A stretch of 64,000 bases of DNA. It comes from an uncultured Candidatus Poseidoniales archaeon. Its GTDB lineage: Archaea; Thermoplasmatota; Poseidoniia; Poseidoniales; Thalassarchaeaceae. Of this stretch, positions 42,512 to 51,500 are shown piece after piece. The stretch lies in assembly GCA_902560445.1 (NCBI GenBank), contig CACELO010000001.1, positions 1 through 64,000 of the forward strand, written 5' to 3'. The notes beneath the pieces were generated by a model. That model saw nothing but the letters and a program-made list of their open reading frames with translations, was not told where the DNA came from and ran no database searches. The translations under genes were made by a program, and so were the position numbers. Positions within the stretch are counted from its first letter, which is position 1; every line of letters starts with the position of its first letter.

Positions 42512-43480
42512 TAGAGTTCCAATTTGAGTTAGTGTAGCATCTAACCCTTCTTGTATCAATTCAGACAGTAATTTCTCAAAGGAAATGTTTTTTGAAATAT
42601 TACGTGGTACGATGGCAATACTTTCCCCTAACATACACAACAAAACACATGTCTCTGAGTCTAAACCTGCTCTGAGTGCGGCATTTTCTCCTGCCTTTAC
42701 CAATGCGGAGCGAGATGCATCATCACTCAAACCAGATTGTTTTGAAAATACCTCTGCAGAATCAAGAAGTTCACCCCATCGTGATTTATCCCAATATCCA
42801 TCCGACAAGTGAGCCATCTGTTTTGTTCCGGCTTCTGTAATCGATTGCTTCCAAACATCGTCATCAATATACTCAGATGTATGTCGCCCGGGATTAGTGC
42901 GCCAAGCCAAAACCAAAGGTATCGATTCAGTCCAACCTTCCGCTTGACCCGGACCATTCAATAAATTCGGACCCGAATATGGTGATCCTGGGTTCAATCT
43001 GCGCTCAACACCCCCAGCGGCTAATGCTGTAACATCCCCAAGCCCTGTCGAATTACTCCTCTCAACCAAGTGAGCGATTGCAAGCGAACGTCGCAAACTC
43101 TCCTCATGTGGTAATCCAAGGGCTCTTTGGAATGCAGCGGCAGCGGCGATTGCACCAGCTGCGGACATTCCAAATCCTTGTGAGGCAGGTAATTTGTTTC
43201 GAACTGTAATTTCCCAACTATGGTCTGCAATCGAGGTAATTTCTTCACTCAACAGGTCTAACACTTGTTGGAACATTTTTTTATCGCCATTTCCATCTAT
43301 GAGTTTAACTTCTAAGGAATAATCACCCAACTTCCCTCTAGCAATGGCCTCTGCCCCATCATTAAGGCATAATCCAGCACCTAGGCTACCTTGCTTAATG
43401 GGGTCTTCATCGAGATCTTCGACCGTGAAAAGTAGTGTGATGTGACCCCCGCAGACACCTCTGCCCAATACCGCAGTCAT
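42506..43480 (-). CDS. Pantoate kinase (GHMP family)
   Basis: A 324-residue GHMP kinase. The ATP-binding motif is LPASQGFGMSAAGAIAAAAAF, near residues 98-118, and the third family motif is visible near the C-terminus (CVLLCMLGESIAIVP). The combination GxGRGVCGGHI-like start and LGDVTALAAGGVERR is the pattern of archaeal pantoate kinase, which phosphorylates pantoate for CoA synthesis in place of the bacterial pantothenate kinase route. The partner phosphopantothenate synthetase is not in this window. Its 3' end overlaps the convergent nuclease gene by 6 bp. Confidence 0.85.
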   Translation of the reverse strand: MTAVLGRGVCGGHITLLFTVEDLDEDPIKQGSLGAGLCLNDGAEAIARGKLGDYSLEVKLIDGNGDKKMFQQVLDLLSEEITSIADHSWEITVRNKLPASQGFGMSAAGAIAAAAAFQRALGLPHEESLRRSLAIAHLVERSNSTGLGDVTALAAGGVERRLNPGSPYSGPNLLNGPGQAEGWTESIPLVLAWRTNPGRHTSEYIDDDVWKQSITEAGTKQMAHLSDGYWDKSRWGELLDSAEVFSKQSGLSDDASRSALVKAGENAALRAGLDSETCVLLCMLGESIAIVPRNISKNISFEKLLSELIQEGLDATLTQIGTLS

Positions 43481-43522
43481 ATTTCCTCATCTCCGAGGCA
43501 CTGCAAGAATACTGCGCCGGCA

Positions 43523-44512
43523 TCAAAGGACAGCTTTCAGGTCCTCTCCAAGGGAATCGAATTTCTCCGATAGATAATTTGAAGCCATCTCAAGTGCAGT
43601 TTGCGGACTCATGGAACCATCGGTTTCGAAGCTGAAGATAAACTCCCCAGGAACGTCTTCGACTGTGATTGCTTCCTTGAATTCAGCCTTAGTCTCTGTT
43701 CCATCACCAACATGGTGTAGTTCCTTCGCAAGAGTCTCAACCTTCTCAATATCGTCAAGTTTTCCATCTTTATCGAAATCCTTTGCATTGATTGTCAGAT
43801 TCAAATCCCAAAGAATCTTCGCCTTAGTCTTGTTATTCAAGATTCCAACTTGACGTGGAGCGAAAGCGACACCACAAACAGGTGACCACTTTGCGTGCTG
43901 ACTTCCACGGCCCATTACCGCAGTAGCGTAAAATTCTAACATCTGTCCCTTGTACAACTTAGTGATAGGAATAGATCTGTAGTGTTCGGGGATCTCAAGA
44001 CTCTGATCGCCCAGGTAAATCATATCGCCAGCGGTAACTGTTGTCCCTTCTTCTGATCCAAATGCTTTGCATGTGTAAATCATATTACAGGTTGGACATC
44101 CACGATCTTCCGGAACCAAATCCTTGCAGGTAGGACAGGTTTCCTCGTAATGGAACATTTCGTGATCGGTTGGAATTGGAATCATTGCGAGGCGCTGCGC
44201 TACCATCTCATCAGGGATCGGTCCATTGGTTTCCCAAACGGTGTAGTCAACACCCTCTTTCTCCAACTTCTTTCCACACTGATTGCAGCCGCTACCTCCA
44301 GACGATTCGCGGGTTGCACCAGCAGGATTTAGATGACCGCATGACAAACATAAATCGAAGGACCCCATTTGGAATCGAACGGTCTCGATAGCCATCTTTG
44401 GAGTATCTGACAATAGTGTTCGGCGTAGTGCATTTGCAAATGCTCGGTCGCAATCCTTGAGCAAGAGTTTAGCATTCTCCGGTCCTATATCTAGAAATTC
44501 TATTTTCACCAT
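43523..44512 (-). CDS. rpoD: RNA polymerase subunit D (Rpo3) with extra zinc ribbon and EF-hand-like loop
   Basis: A 329-residue protein from ATG 44512 (ATG 44515 is adjacent). Subunit D is the alpha/Rpb3 assembly platform of archaeal RNA polymerase. The dimerisation motif DCDRAFANALRRTLLSD is intact near residues 20-36. An extra zinc ribbon, C55xxC58...C76xxC79, interrupts the usual strand before NGPIPDEMVAQRLAMIPI. A second Cys cluster (126, 129, 139, 142, 148) sits at the usual Fe-S/zinc place. Residues 245-256, DFDKDGKLDDIE, fit a canonical EF-hand loop, which is not a standard feature. It is longer than most D subunits (about 265). It is the last gene of the rps13-rps4-rps11-rpoD operon. 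Confidence 0.93.
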   Translation of the reverse strand: MVKIEFLDIGPENAKLLLKDCDRAFANALRRTLLSDTPKMAIETVRFQMGSFDLCLSCGHLNPAGATRESSGGSGCNQCGKKLEKEGVDYTVWETNGPIPDEMVAQRLAMIPIPTDHEMFHYEETCPTCKDLVPEDRGCPTCNMIYTCKAFGSEEGTTVTAGDMIYLGDQSLEIPEHYRSIPITKLYKGQMLEFYATAVMGRGSQHAKWSPVCGVAFAPRQVGILNNKTKAKILWDLNLTINAKDFDKDGKLDDIEKVETLAKELHHVGDGTETKAEFKEAITVEDVPGEFIFSFETDGSMSPQTALEMASNYLSEKFDSLGEDLKAVL

Positions 44513-44522
44513 CATAATCACC

Positions 44523-44903
44523 TCAGACCCTACGGCCTCTTCGACCGCCCTTTGCCTTTGTCCCATTGGTTGGGATTGGAGTTACATCTTCGATGCGAGT
44601 GATTTGAACACCCGCACGAGTTAGTGCACGTATAGCAGCAGTAGCACCAGGCGCACTGTGCGATCGGTTTCCACCAGCTCCTCGATACTTGACGATAACT
44701 TGGTCAAATTCCTTCTCTGCTAGCATTTCAGCAATCTTCTCAGCAGCTCTTGTTGCTGCAAACTGACCACCGGCATCACTGCCCTTCTTGGTAACCTGTC
44801 CACCTGAAACCTTTGCCAGAGTCTCAGCTCCGGTAAGATCAGTTGCAGTAATTAGCACATTGTTGTATGTGCTGAAAATGTGTAAAACAGCCTTGTGACC
44901 CAT
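44523..44903 (-). CDS. rps11: Ribosomal protein uS11
   Basis: A 126-residue small-subunit protein. The TGAETLAKVSGGQV, SDAGGQFAATRAAEKIAE and KYRGAGGNRSHSAPGATAAIRAL motifs and the basic C-terminal tail GTKAKGGRRGRRV are all typical of archaeal uS11, which binds the 16S rRNA platform. The ATG at 44903 overlaps the rps4 stop (TGATG), implying coupled translation; a GTG at 44906 would add one residue. The rpoD start follows 10 bp later. Confidence 0.97.
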   Translation of the reverse strand: MGHKAVLHIFSTYNNVLITATDLTGAETLAKVSGGQVTKKGSDAGGQFAATRAAEKIAEMLAEKEFDQVIVKYRGAGGNRSHSAPGATAAIRALTRAGVQITRIEDVTPIPTNGTKAKGGRRGRRV

Positions 44904-45598
44904 CACTCATCGCCCCCCTCTTCTGGGATTGTTTCCTCAATAGTGGGTGCTTCCTCAGCATCAGCCTTGATCTGTTGAACAAAGTCATCATTGTCTGTGG
45001 TTGCTCTAACTCCACCGACTTCTTCCAGTTCCTCTTCTTCAGTTTGTCGAGTCATTCGGAGTTGCTCCATCTCGACACGGAAGGGATGATTCTCATCTAG
45101 GTAGGGTGATGTTGCACTGTACTGGAGGATTTCTTCCTCTTGTCGCAGAATTTTATATCCAGGAACAGTCATCCTCTGTTCACCAATTGCGATGTGTCCA
45201 TGGACAATCATATTTCGAGCAGCGCGCATAGATGGTGCTAGTCCGCGGTAGTAAACCACCGATTGTAGTCTTCGAGCAAGCATGTGCTCAACAGAAATCT
45301 GCAGAACATCGTCTATGATAGATCCCTCGGCTAGTAGTCCCTTGCGAACAAGAGAACCAACCAAATCAGTCTTCTCTTGAGCGAAGTGACCTTCTGATGA
45401 GTCAACCCTTCCGATGAGTTTCATCGCTTGGTTTCGATGGCGCCTTAGGGCCGATTTTTCTCGCCAAATTTCACGCATTCCACCGACTTTCTTCAGGCCA
45501 AATTGTTCCTTTAGAGCGTGTTCTTCCTCAATTCTAGCAGCCTTCCAAGGATGAGTAGGAGTCTGTGTCTTAGGTCGTGCAAACTTAGGATGTCCCAT
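44903..45598 (-). CDS. rps4: Ribosomal protein uS4
   Basis: A 231-residue protein. The archaeal uS4 opening KFARPKTQTPTHPWKAARI is followed by EHALKEQFGLK, and the S4 RNA-binding domain VEHMLARRLQSVVYYRGLAP then ARNMIVHGHIAIGEQRMTVPGY. It binds 16S rRNA early in assembly. Compared with typical archaeal uS4 (about 180 residues) it has an acidic, Glu-rich C-terminal extension of about 45 residues. It overlaps rps11 and follows rps13. Confidence 0.97.
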   Translation of the reverse strand: MGHPKFARPKTQTPTHPWKAARIEEEHALKEQFGLKKVGGMREIWREKSALRRHRNQAMKLIGRVDSSEGHFAQEKTDLVGSLVRKGLLAEGSIIDDVLQISVEHMLARRLQSVVYYRGLAPSMRAARNMIVHGHIAIGEQRMTVPGYKILRQEEEILQYSATSPYLDENHPFRVEMEQLRMTRQTEEEELEEVGGVRATTDNDDFVQQIKADAEEAPTIEETIPEEGGDE

Positions 45599-45609
45599 AC
45601 TTTACCACC

Positions 45610-46077
45610 TCACTTCTTCCTCTCGACACCTAATGTGCTACCACTGCGGCCATTACTTCGAAGGCGCTGACCTCGGACCTTGTGTCCGCTGCGGTGGCGT
45701 ATTCCTCGGTAAGTCTTGATTGAAGCCAAGCGTGCTACATCATCGTTACGAGTCAGTCGGACTTCTGTCCCGATGATGTGTGCATCCTCATTGGACTGCA
45801 AATCTCGTTGTCTATTGACCAGCCACCATGGTACATTCAATGCGTATTCGTCAATTGTCGTTCGAATCCTGTCTTGCTCCTCTTCGGTCAGATGACCGCC
45901 GAGTTTGTTTCCATCGATTTTTGCCATGCGGCAAATCTGACCGGCCGATCGCTGTCCAACTCCGTTAATCGAAGTAAGTCCCTGTGCAATCGGTCGAAGA
46001 CCATCGATATCAGAGTCAGCAAGTCTCAGGATGTAGGAGAAGTCATCTCCTAGTTCAGTTTCATTCACTTTTGCCAT
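45610..46077 (-). CDS. rps13: Ribosomal protein uS13
   Basis: A 155-residue protein and the first gene of the operon. The helix-two-turn-helix region with LTSINGVGQRSAGQICR is followed by PWWLVNRQRD, RLASIKTYRGIRHRSGHKVRGQR and a basic C-terminus ending LGVERKK, as in archaeal uS13 at the head of the 30S subunit. A leader with hairpins and a TATA-like sequence lies upstream. Order rps13-rps4-rps11-rpoD is the conserved archaeal arrangement. Confidence 0.97.
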   Translation of the reverse strand: MAKVNETELGDDFSYILRLADSDIDGLRPIAQGLTSINGVGQRSAGQICRMAKIDGNKLGGHLTEEEQDRIRTTIDEYALNVPWWLVNRQRDLQSNEDAHIIGTEVRLTRNDDVARLASIKTYRGIRHRSGHKVRGQRLRSNGRSGSTLGVERKK

Positions 46078-46096
46078 AATACGGTTCCCCCGTGTT

Positions 46097-46178
46097 CATC
46101 GGTTGTCCGATGGCCCTCATAGGGCATCCCGCCGACCTACCCTCTATATTTGAAGAAGACGGCCGCCCCTATGGGGCG
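46097..46178 (-). promoter_or_regulatory. Promoter and hairpin leader of the rps13 operon
   Basis: On the minus strand the methyltransferase stop (46197) is followed by CGCCCC-ATA-GGGGCG (46164-46178) and TCTTCTT, which looks like a transcript end. Then CAAATATAG (46144-46152) is a TATA-box candidate. Between it and the rps13 ATG (46077) are GCCCT-ATG-AGGGC (46113-46125) and CATCGG-ACAA-CCGATG (46097-46112), which could form leader hairpins. Confidence 0.5.
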
Positions 46179-46196
46179 TTAAATGTCCTAATCGAC

Positions 46197-47501
46197 TCAC
46201 TGCTCCTTACAAACTATGTATAGGGTATGACTTCCACTACCCCTTTCCAAATCTAGGTCGATCATGAATCCATTTGCGCCTTCAAATTCCTTCATGGCCT
46301 TGTGTAATCTCCGTTGAAGAGTTGGATGCTCGCCAGGGTCGAGGCTACATCGAAGAGTCACCTTTCCAATCCCATTACGGGCAGCAGAAGCAGCAGTCTG
46401 TTCAATTGTGTGAAGTTCTGGAGGAGTTAGTCTGTGCTGAACAATTTCTCCACTTGCAATTACGAAGGCATCTATTTCATCATCTCTGGTTAGGGGATTT
46501 GTGCTGATTAAGAGCGGCCTTCTACCTTCTAGCTTAAGCCATGAATGCCCTGCATTTTCTGGAAGTGCCCTATCAAGCCAGGTCTCATGTAGCCCGGATT
46601 GAACAAGTGCAGGATCGACAATAGTTAGGTGTGCACCAAATGGTGGAGGGGAGCTCATGCTAACCAATTCCGATTCAGCCATCTTGCCCTCTATCGTAGC
46701 CATGATTTTCTTCTTACCCATTCTGATACATCGAGAGGGTTCTTTGGAGGAAAGAGAACCAATCCAAACCGATAGTCGGTCAATTCTGCCTCCGCCTTGG
46801 CTGAGGTATTCCCAAGTCCTTTGGATTCCTGGAAATGTCGTCTCGATAATCGCATCAACAAGTGAACGTTGATCCTCGTTTAGTCTAGGGGATAAATCCA
46901 GTAAAATCGCCGGACCTCGTGGTCCCGTTTCAAGATGATTAGCCCAGGCCTTTAGTAACGGGCCAATCGCAGGCTCCATCTCATCAATTTCATGTCTTTG
47001 CGCATCCCTTGGCCGAGCCGGATCAAGATGTAACATACCAATCGGTGGATGTGCCCTAGTCCCTGCATCCCTGAGGCTATTCCAATAGGCGACGATTGCA
47101 TTCTCAGCATCTACACCATCTCCTATCAGAACGCGATCCATTGTTCTCTGTAAATCACCCTCATCTCCATTAATTTGCATGTTTGCAGCACATAGTAATC
47201 CTACATTCGGGTCCAATTCTATGGCTAACCCAGGACGCTTCAGACCAGTGGTCAATGCGATAAGTTGTACCCCACTTCCAGCCGCTGCATCTAGGATTAC
47301 TCCAGCTGGTAGGTCGATAGCTTGAATTTGCTTAGCTCTGACCTTAGAAACAGACCAAGGTGTGGACAACCTCCGCATCTCTTCAGTCATATGGAATTCA
47401 GGTTCACCCTTGCGTGCTGATTCAGACTTAACAACCTTAGAAGCCCTCTTTACAAGATCAGATGACGGGTTCAGAGCATAGTGGCTTGGCTCCTCGTTCA
47501 T
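46197..47501 (-). CDS. SAM-dependent methyltransferase with THUMP-like C-terminal domain
   Basis: A 434-residue protein. A Rossmann methyltransferase lies in the first half: motif I VILDAAAGSGVQLIALTTGL, motif II acidic residue in LAIELDPNVG, then GMLHLDPARPRDAQR (the DPxR catalytic-type motif IV). The second half lacks SAM motifs and resembles the THUMP-like region of this family (VTLRCSLDPGEHPTLQRRLH). Similar two-domain proteins are annotated as RNA methyltransferase candidates. The substrate is unknown. It is upstream of, and in the same direction as, the ribosomal operon. Confidence 0.65.
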   Translation of the reverse strand: MNEEPSHYALNPSSDLVKRASKVVKSESARKGEPEFHMTEEMRRLSTPWSVSKVRAKQIQAIDLPAGVILDAAAGSGVQLIALTTGLKRPGLAIELDPNVGLLCAANMQINGDEGDLQRTMDRVLIGDGVDAENAIVAYWNSLRDAGTRAHPPIGMLHLDPARPRDAQRHEIDEMEPAIGPLLKAWANHLETGPRGPAILLDLSPRLNEDQRSLVDAIIETTFPGIQRTWEYLSQGGGRIDRLSVWIGSLSSKEPSRCIRMGKKKIMATIEGKMAESELVSMSSPPPFGAHLTIVDPALVQSGLHETWLDRALPENAGHSWLKLEGRRPLLISTNPLTRDDEIDAFVIASGEIVQHRLTPPELHTIEQTAASAARNGIGKVTLRCSLDPGEHPTLQRRLHKAMKEFEGANGFMIDLDLERGSGSHTLYIVCKEQ

Positions 47502-47550
47502 GCACTCCGCTCCTTTGTTGAACTCAAGTCCTTTTCCCGTCTAGAGGTTC

Positions 47551-48534
47551 TCAAATGGTTGCTCTATCCACCTTCAACTCAAATCGCAACCAAGATTCTT
47601 GCAGTTCGTGCCCATCGCTGTTTCCGTAGGCAATTGGTGGAGGAAGTAATGTAACGTGCGTAGTTCCAGTATCGATACCAGGTATTAGCCCTCTATCTCC
47701 ATCGATATCTAGACCGATTGCTGACCAACCAAATCCCTGAATAAAGTTCGAATCATCACCAGCAGTGACGATTAAATCACCTTCGTCAAGAAGCTGTTCT
47801 GTATCCGCATCCCAAACCTTGTAATGAACCTCTAGATTATCTCCATTACTGGCGTGCAAATCTCTTGGATTAGAACCTTCGAAGATATGGACATCCAGTA
47901 AAACCTCCGCTTCTCGCACATTCAGATGTGATGCCTGAATCTGAATATCGTGCTCTGTTACTGCATTATTCAACTGAATTTCCACAATTGCAGTTTCATT
48001 TACGCCTATTTCATTCATGGTAAGGACAGTATCACCTTCCGAAGCAAAGACAACATCTCCACCGGTTATTTCAAGGACAATATCTAGGGTTTGGTCCCCT
48101 CTATTGTATACCGCCACGCTTGCCCTATCGCCATTTCCTTGATGCTCCCAGTCACAGCGTAATTCACCAGGATAGAGGAATGGATCATCTTGTTCAGATA
48201 GAACTTCTGGCCAATCCCAATCACCCAATCTTGAATCACAGGTGTCGAATAACAAGTCTACTTCCCAGTACCATCGATTGTTTTCGTCCTTCAGCAAGTC
48301 TTGATCTGTTACGGAGAACGCATCCTCATTTTCTTTAACGAAAACATAAACGCTGTAGCCAACCACTACAGTTGATCCGATTAGTAGGGCAGCGGTGGCC
48401 AATGAGAGCAAAATTGCGGCTCTTGGGATCGCCATTTGGTTGATGCCTAGCGGTACGGTAGGATGCTCGACCTCATCGGGAGTGTCTGATATCCAACTGC
48501 GGGACACGATATCCGACCGCACGCCGTCAGTCAT
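47551..48534 (-). CDS. Membrane-anchored protein with FKBP-like C-terminal domain
   Basis: A 327-residue protein from ATG 48534. One membrane helix near residues 36-62 (ending VVVGYSVYVFVKEN) is preceded by a short cytoplasmic part. The exposed middle region is an Ig-like, Asp-rich sandwich. The last 95 residues follow the FKBP outline: VHYKVWDADTEQLLDEGDL, an FIQGFGWSAIG turn, PGIDTGTTHVTLLPPPIAYG and LRFELKV. Isomerase activity is uncertain because several active-site aromatics are not obvious. It is probably a surface chaperone or folding factor. The gene lies between the methyltransferase and the large membrane protein on the same strand. Confidence 0.6.
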   Translation of the reverse strand: MTDGVRSDIVSRSWISDTPDEVEHPTVPLGINQMAIPRAAILLSLATAALLIGSTVVVGYSVYVFVKENEDAFSVTDQDLLKDENNRWYWEVDLLFDTCDSRLGDWDWPEVLSEQDDPFLYPGELRCDWEHQGNGDRASVAVYNRGDQTLDIVLEITGGDVVFASEGDTVLTMNEIGVNETAIVEIQLNNAVTEHDIQIQASHLNVREAEVLLDVHIFEGSNPRDLHASNGDNLEVHYKVWDADTEQLLDEGDLIVTAGDDSNFIQGFGWSAIGLDIDGDRGLIPGIDTGTTHVTLLPPPIAYGNSDGHELQESWLRFELKVDRATI

Positions 48535-48597
48535 CAAGGTTAGTACTGTCCAACTCAACTAATCCACTATTCGAAATCAATGTCGAGTCGCCAATAG

Positions 48598-51500
48598 TCA
48601 ATCCTGTAACAATGCTTCTTGATGTCTTTGCCCCAGCCAAGTCACTAGAGCGAGCTCGGCGCCAACTACTGTTAGCAATAGGAATAATCCGATTGCGTTA
48701 ATCGATGAAGCAGCACCTAACATCAGGAGTGACGCAGCGATTCCCAGAATGAGATCCACGAATCCCCAAATTCGTAAAACACGCCGTAAATGGAATATTC
48801 CAACGACCCACAAGGTCGTTGATATGGCAAACAAAGCGATTGGATAAATTATCCACATATTGACTAAAATTAGTCCAGCGAACATCAAAACGTGACTATC
48901 AATGGCTGCCATCATCGTCCAATGACCATTTCTCATTGGCACAGATGCCGCCACTAATCCAAGCATGACAAATCCGCCAGCAAGCATAATCCAATCTAGA
49001 TACTCGATAAACTGTGGAATGAGTGTACCCATCGAGAATAGTGCTAAAGGTAGGCAAATTATTGCCAACCCTACAGCCTCCACTTGCCGATGTTTACGTC
49101 CTGTATATATGGCATTAGCAACCGCAAGAATTCCAGCAGGACCCCAAGAAATCATCACGTATCCCAAGGCACGTAGGCCTCTTCCTGAACTACTCAAATG
49201 AGTATCTCGTCCGACACTCGACCTCCGTTGATCAATCATCAAATCAATGACGATTGTGAGGATTAACAATGCCTCAAGGAGCAACCAAGGAATCTGCCAT
49301 CCAATCAGACCTCCATCGAATGGATTAACGGTGAATGGGAATGGTAGAGATTCAACAAGAAGTGCTCCGGCTATTCTACCAAGAACTAGAGGTAGAACAA
49401 ACCAGTCTATTGCAATAGGAATTCTATCTAGCAGGTTATCCCTTTGGTATAAGGAAATAATCACAAATTGCAAAATCAGAATCGTAACCACTGCTAAATC
49501 TAGTAGTTCCCTATTACTGGCTCCAGGGCCTAAATGACCTGAAATCAATGCAATAATCAGTCCAATAATTGCGTATGCAATCGGCATCTCGATTCCCATT
49601 ACCGTGGGTAAATCGAGGTCGAGTTGTTTGGTTCGTAATCTAGCGATTGCAACCAATACGGTTGCGAAGATTCCGGTGCTGAGTAGAATGAGGGGTGAAG
49701 AGGAGAATAATAGACCCCAAACGATAACCGAACCAAGCACCAAAAAGAGAACTAGTAAAACAATTGTTGGTCGATGTGAAACATCCGTTGTATACAATTC
49801 GGAATCATCGTCGGTTGCTGTAAGCTCTCTTCTCTTCTTGCGCTTTTGTTGTAATTCAAGTCTCTTAGGATCGTAGGTGTCTAATTGCCCAGCCCCCAAA
49901 CTCAATTTTTTGCCGTTGTCCTGCCCTGCAATCGCCAAAAGTTGCTCTTTTTGGGTTATTGTTTTCAGTTCGGCTCTGATTTCCCCTCGTGCAACAAGCC
50001 ATAGTGTGCTGAAAACAAACAATCCTATACCAGCCATAGTAGAGGTTTGATTTTGCAATTGTATCGAAAGTCCGATTGTAATCATCAGTAACCAAAGAGC
50101 AGCCGCGGCTGGTTTGAGCAATTTTTCCATCTTCTCCGCGCGCGGGAGATAGAAACCCATCACCAAACCAGTACAAGTAACGGAAGTCAATGATAAGTCG
50201 ATATTTGGAATAGAATCGGTAGAATCTAGAATACGGCTAGGATCTTTTGTAGAAATTGCAATAATTAATGGAAGAGACATCAGAGCCATTCCATTGGTAA
50301 ATACCGGTTCGTTCCCAGGATCTCCCCGATAGAGGATTGAGGCTGTAGCGATAAGCAAGAGAATAATCCATATTTCATCTAATCCGTGCCTCCATCCTAG
50401 TACAGCGGCACTGACTGCAATTACGCCCAACAGAGCAATCGGGCCACCGAGTCTTTTACCGAAAAATTGTGCACCTAAGTGGGATAATGATACAACGGAA
50501 ACCACAGCCAAGAGTGTAATTGCGGTAAAACTACCGGCATGGGCCATGACTACGATTGTGACCATAGGTAACCACAATCCAATCGCCCACAATTGCAATA
50601 CTCCTGAATCTCGAATCGAGGCTGATACTTCCGTAATCCCAAGGAATCCCGCAGCCAGATTAACACCAGTTTTGCCTAATTGTAAATTGACGATTAGCAT
50701 CAATGCTACCGAGATAATGAGGTAGACGGCGAACGGAGTAGTAGCTAGGTCAATGATATTTCCAGGATCGCCCCACCCATTGGCAATCATCACGGTTCGG
50801 AATGATTCGACTACAAATTCCTGCAATAAAACCCAAGTCCAAGGAAGTAGTACTGTAGCACCTGCCAAAGAAGGGGCCTGTCGCATTATTGCAAGAATCG
50901 CAGTACCTATGTGGAGGGTAGTTAGGAGCCCTAAGAGAACCAACCCTCCATCTCCCCCATTTGCTTCGGATTGTGCAGGAATTAGTACGACTAAGAGTAC
51001 TAGAACACCAACCGAACCAACCCATAGTACTCGGTCAGTAACACGATTCTGATCCCTTAAGATGACAAGTCCAGTCAGAATAGCAGCAAAAATTGTGAAT
51101 GTCTCATAACGATCGAAGAGAGATATGGCTTCAGTAGTTTCTCCGAATATCAGCAATAGAGAAAATAATATGGCCCCAGACATTAGAGGAATCGCTATCC
51201 GGAGCCGTTCAACACCCCTTACTATGAGATATGAACCTCCAAATGCCCCTGCGAGAAAGGTAACCATTCCCAATGCATATCCTGAATCTTCCCGACTTGA
51301 TGCAACAGCCATTAATGCTCCAACCATACCTAAGGAAATAGATACGCCCCAAAGTCCAGGCTGACCAAGTCCGGCTGCTTTGAATCCCTGTGAGAACCAG
51401 TTGTCCTCACGCGCAAAACGCGCTGCCATACCAGAGTTGATTCCAGAAACAAGCATCAATAGTAGGAAGAGAATTAATGGTGTATCAAGAGGCTCAATAA

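Noticed and set aside
46078-46196. tRNA gene upstream of rps13
   Set aside because: The hairpins do not form a cloverleaf and no T-arm GTTCGAAxC sequence is present.
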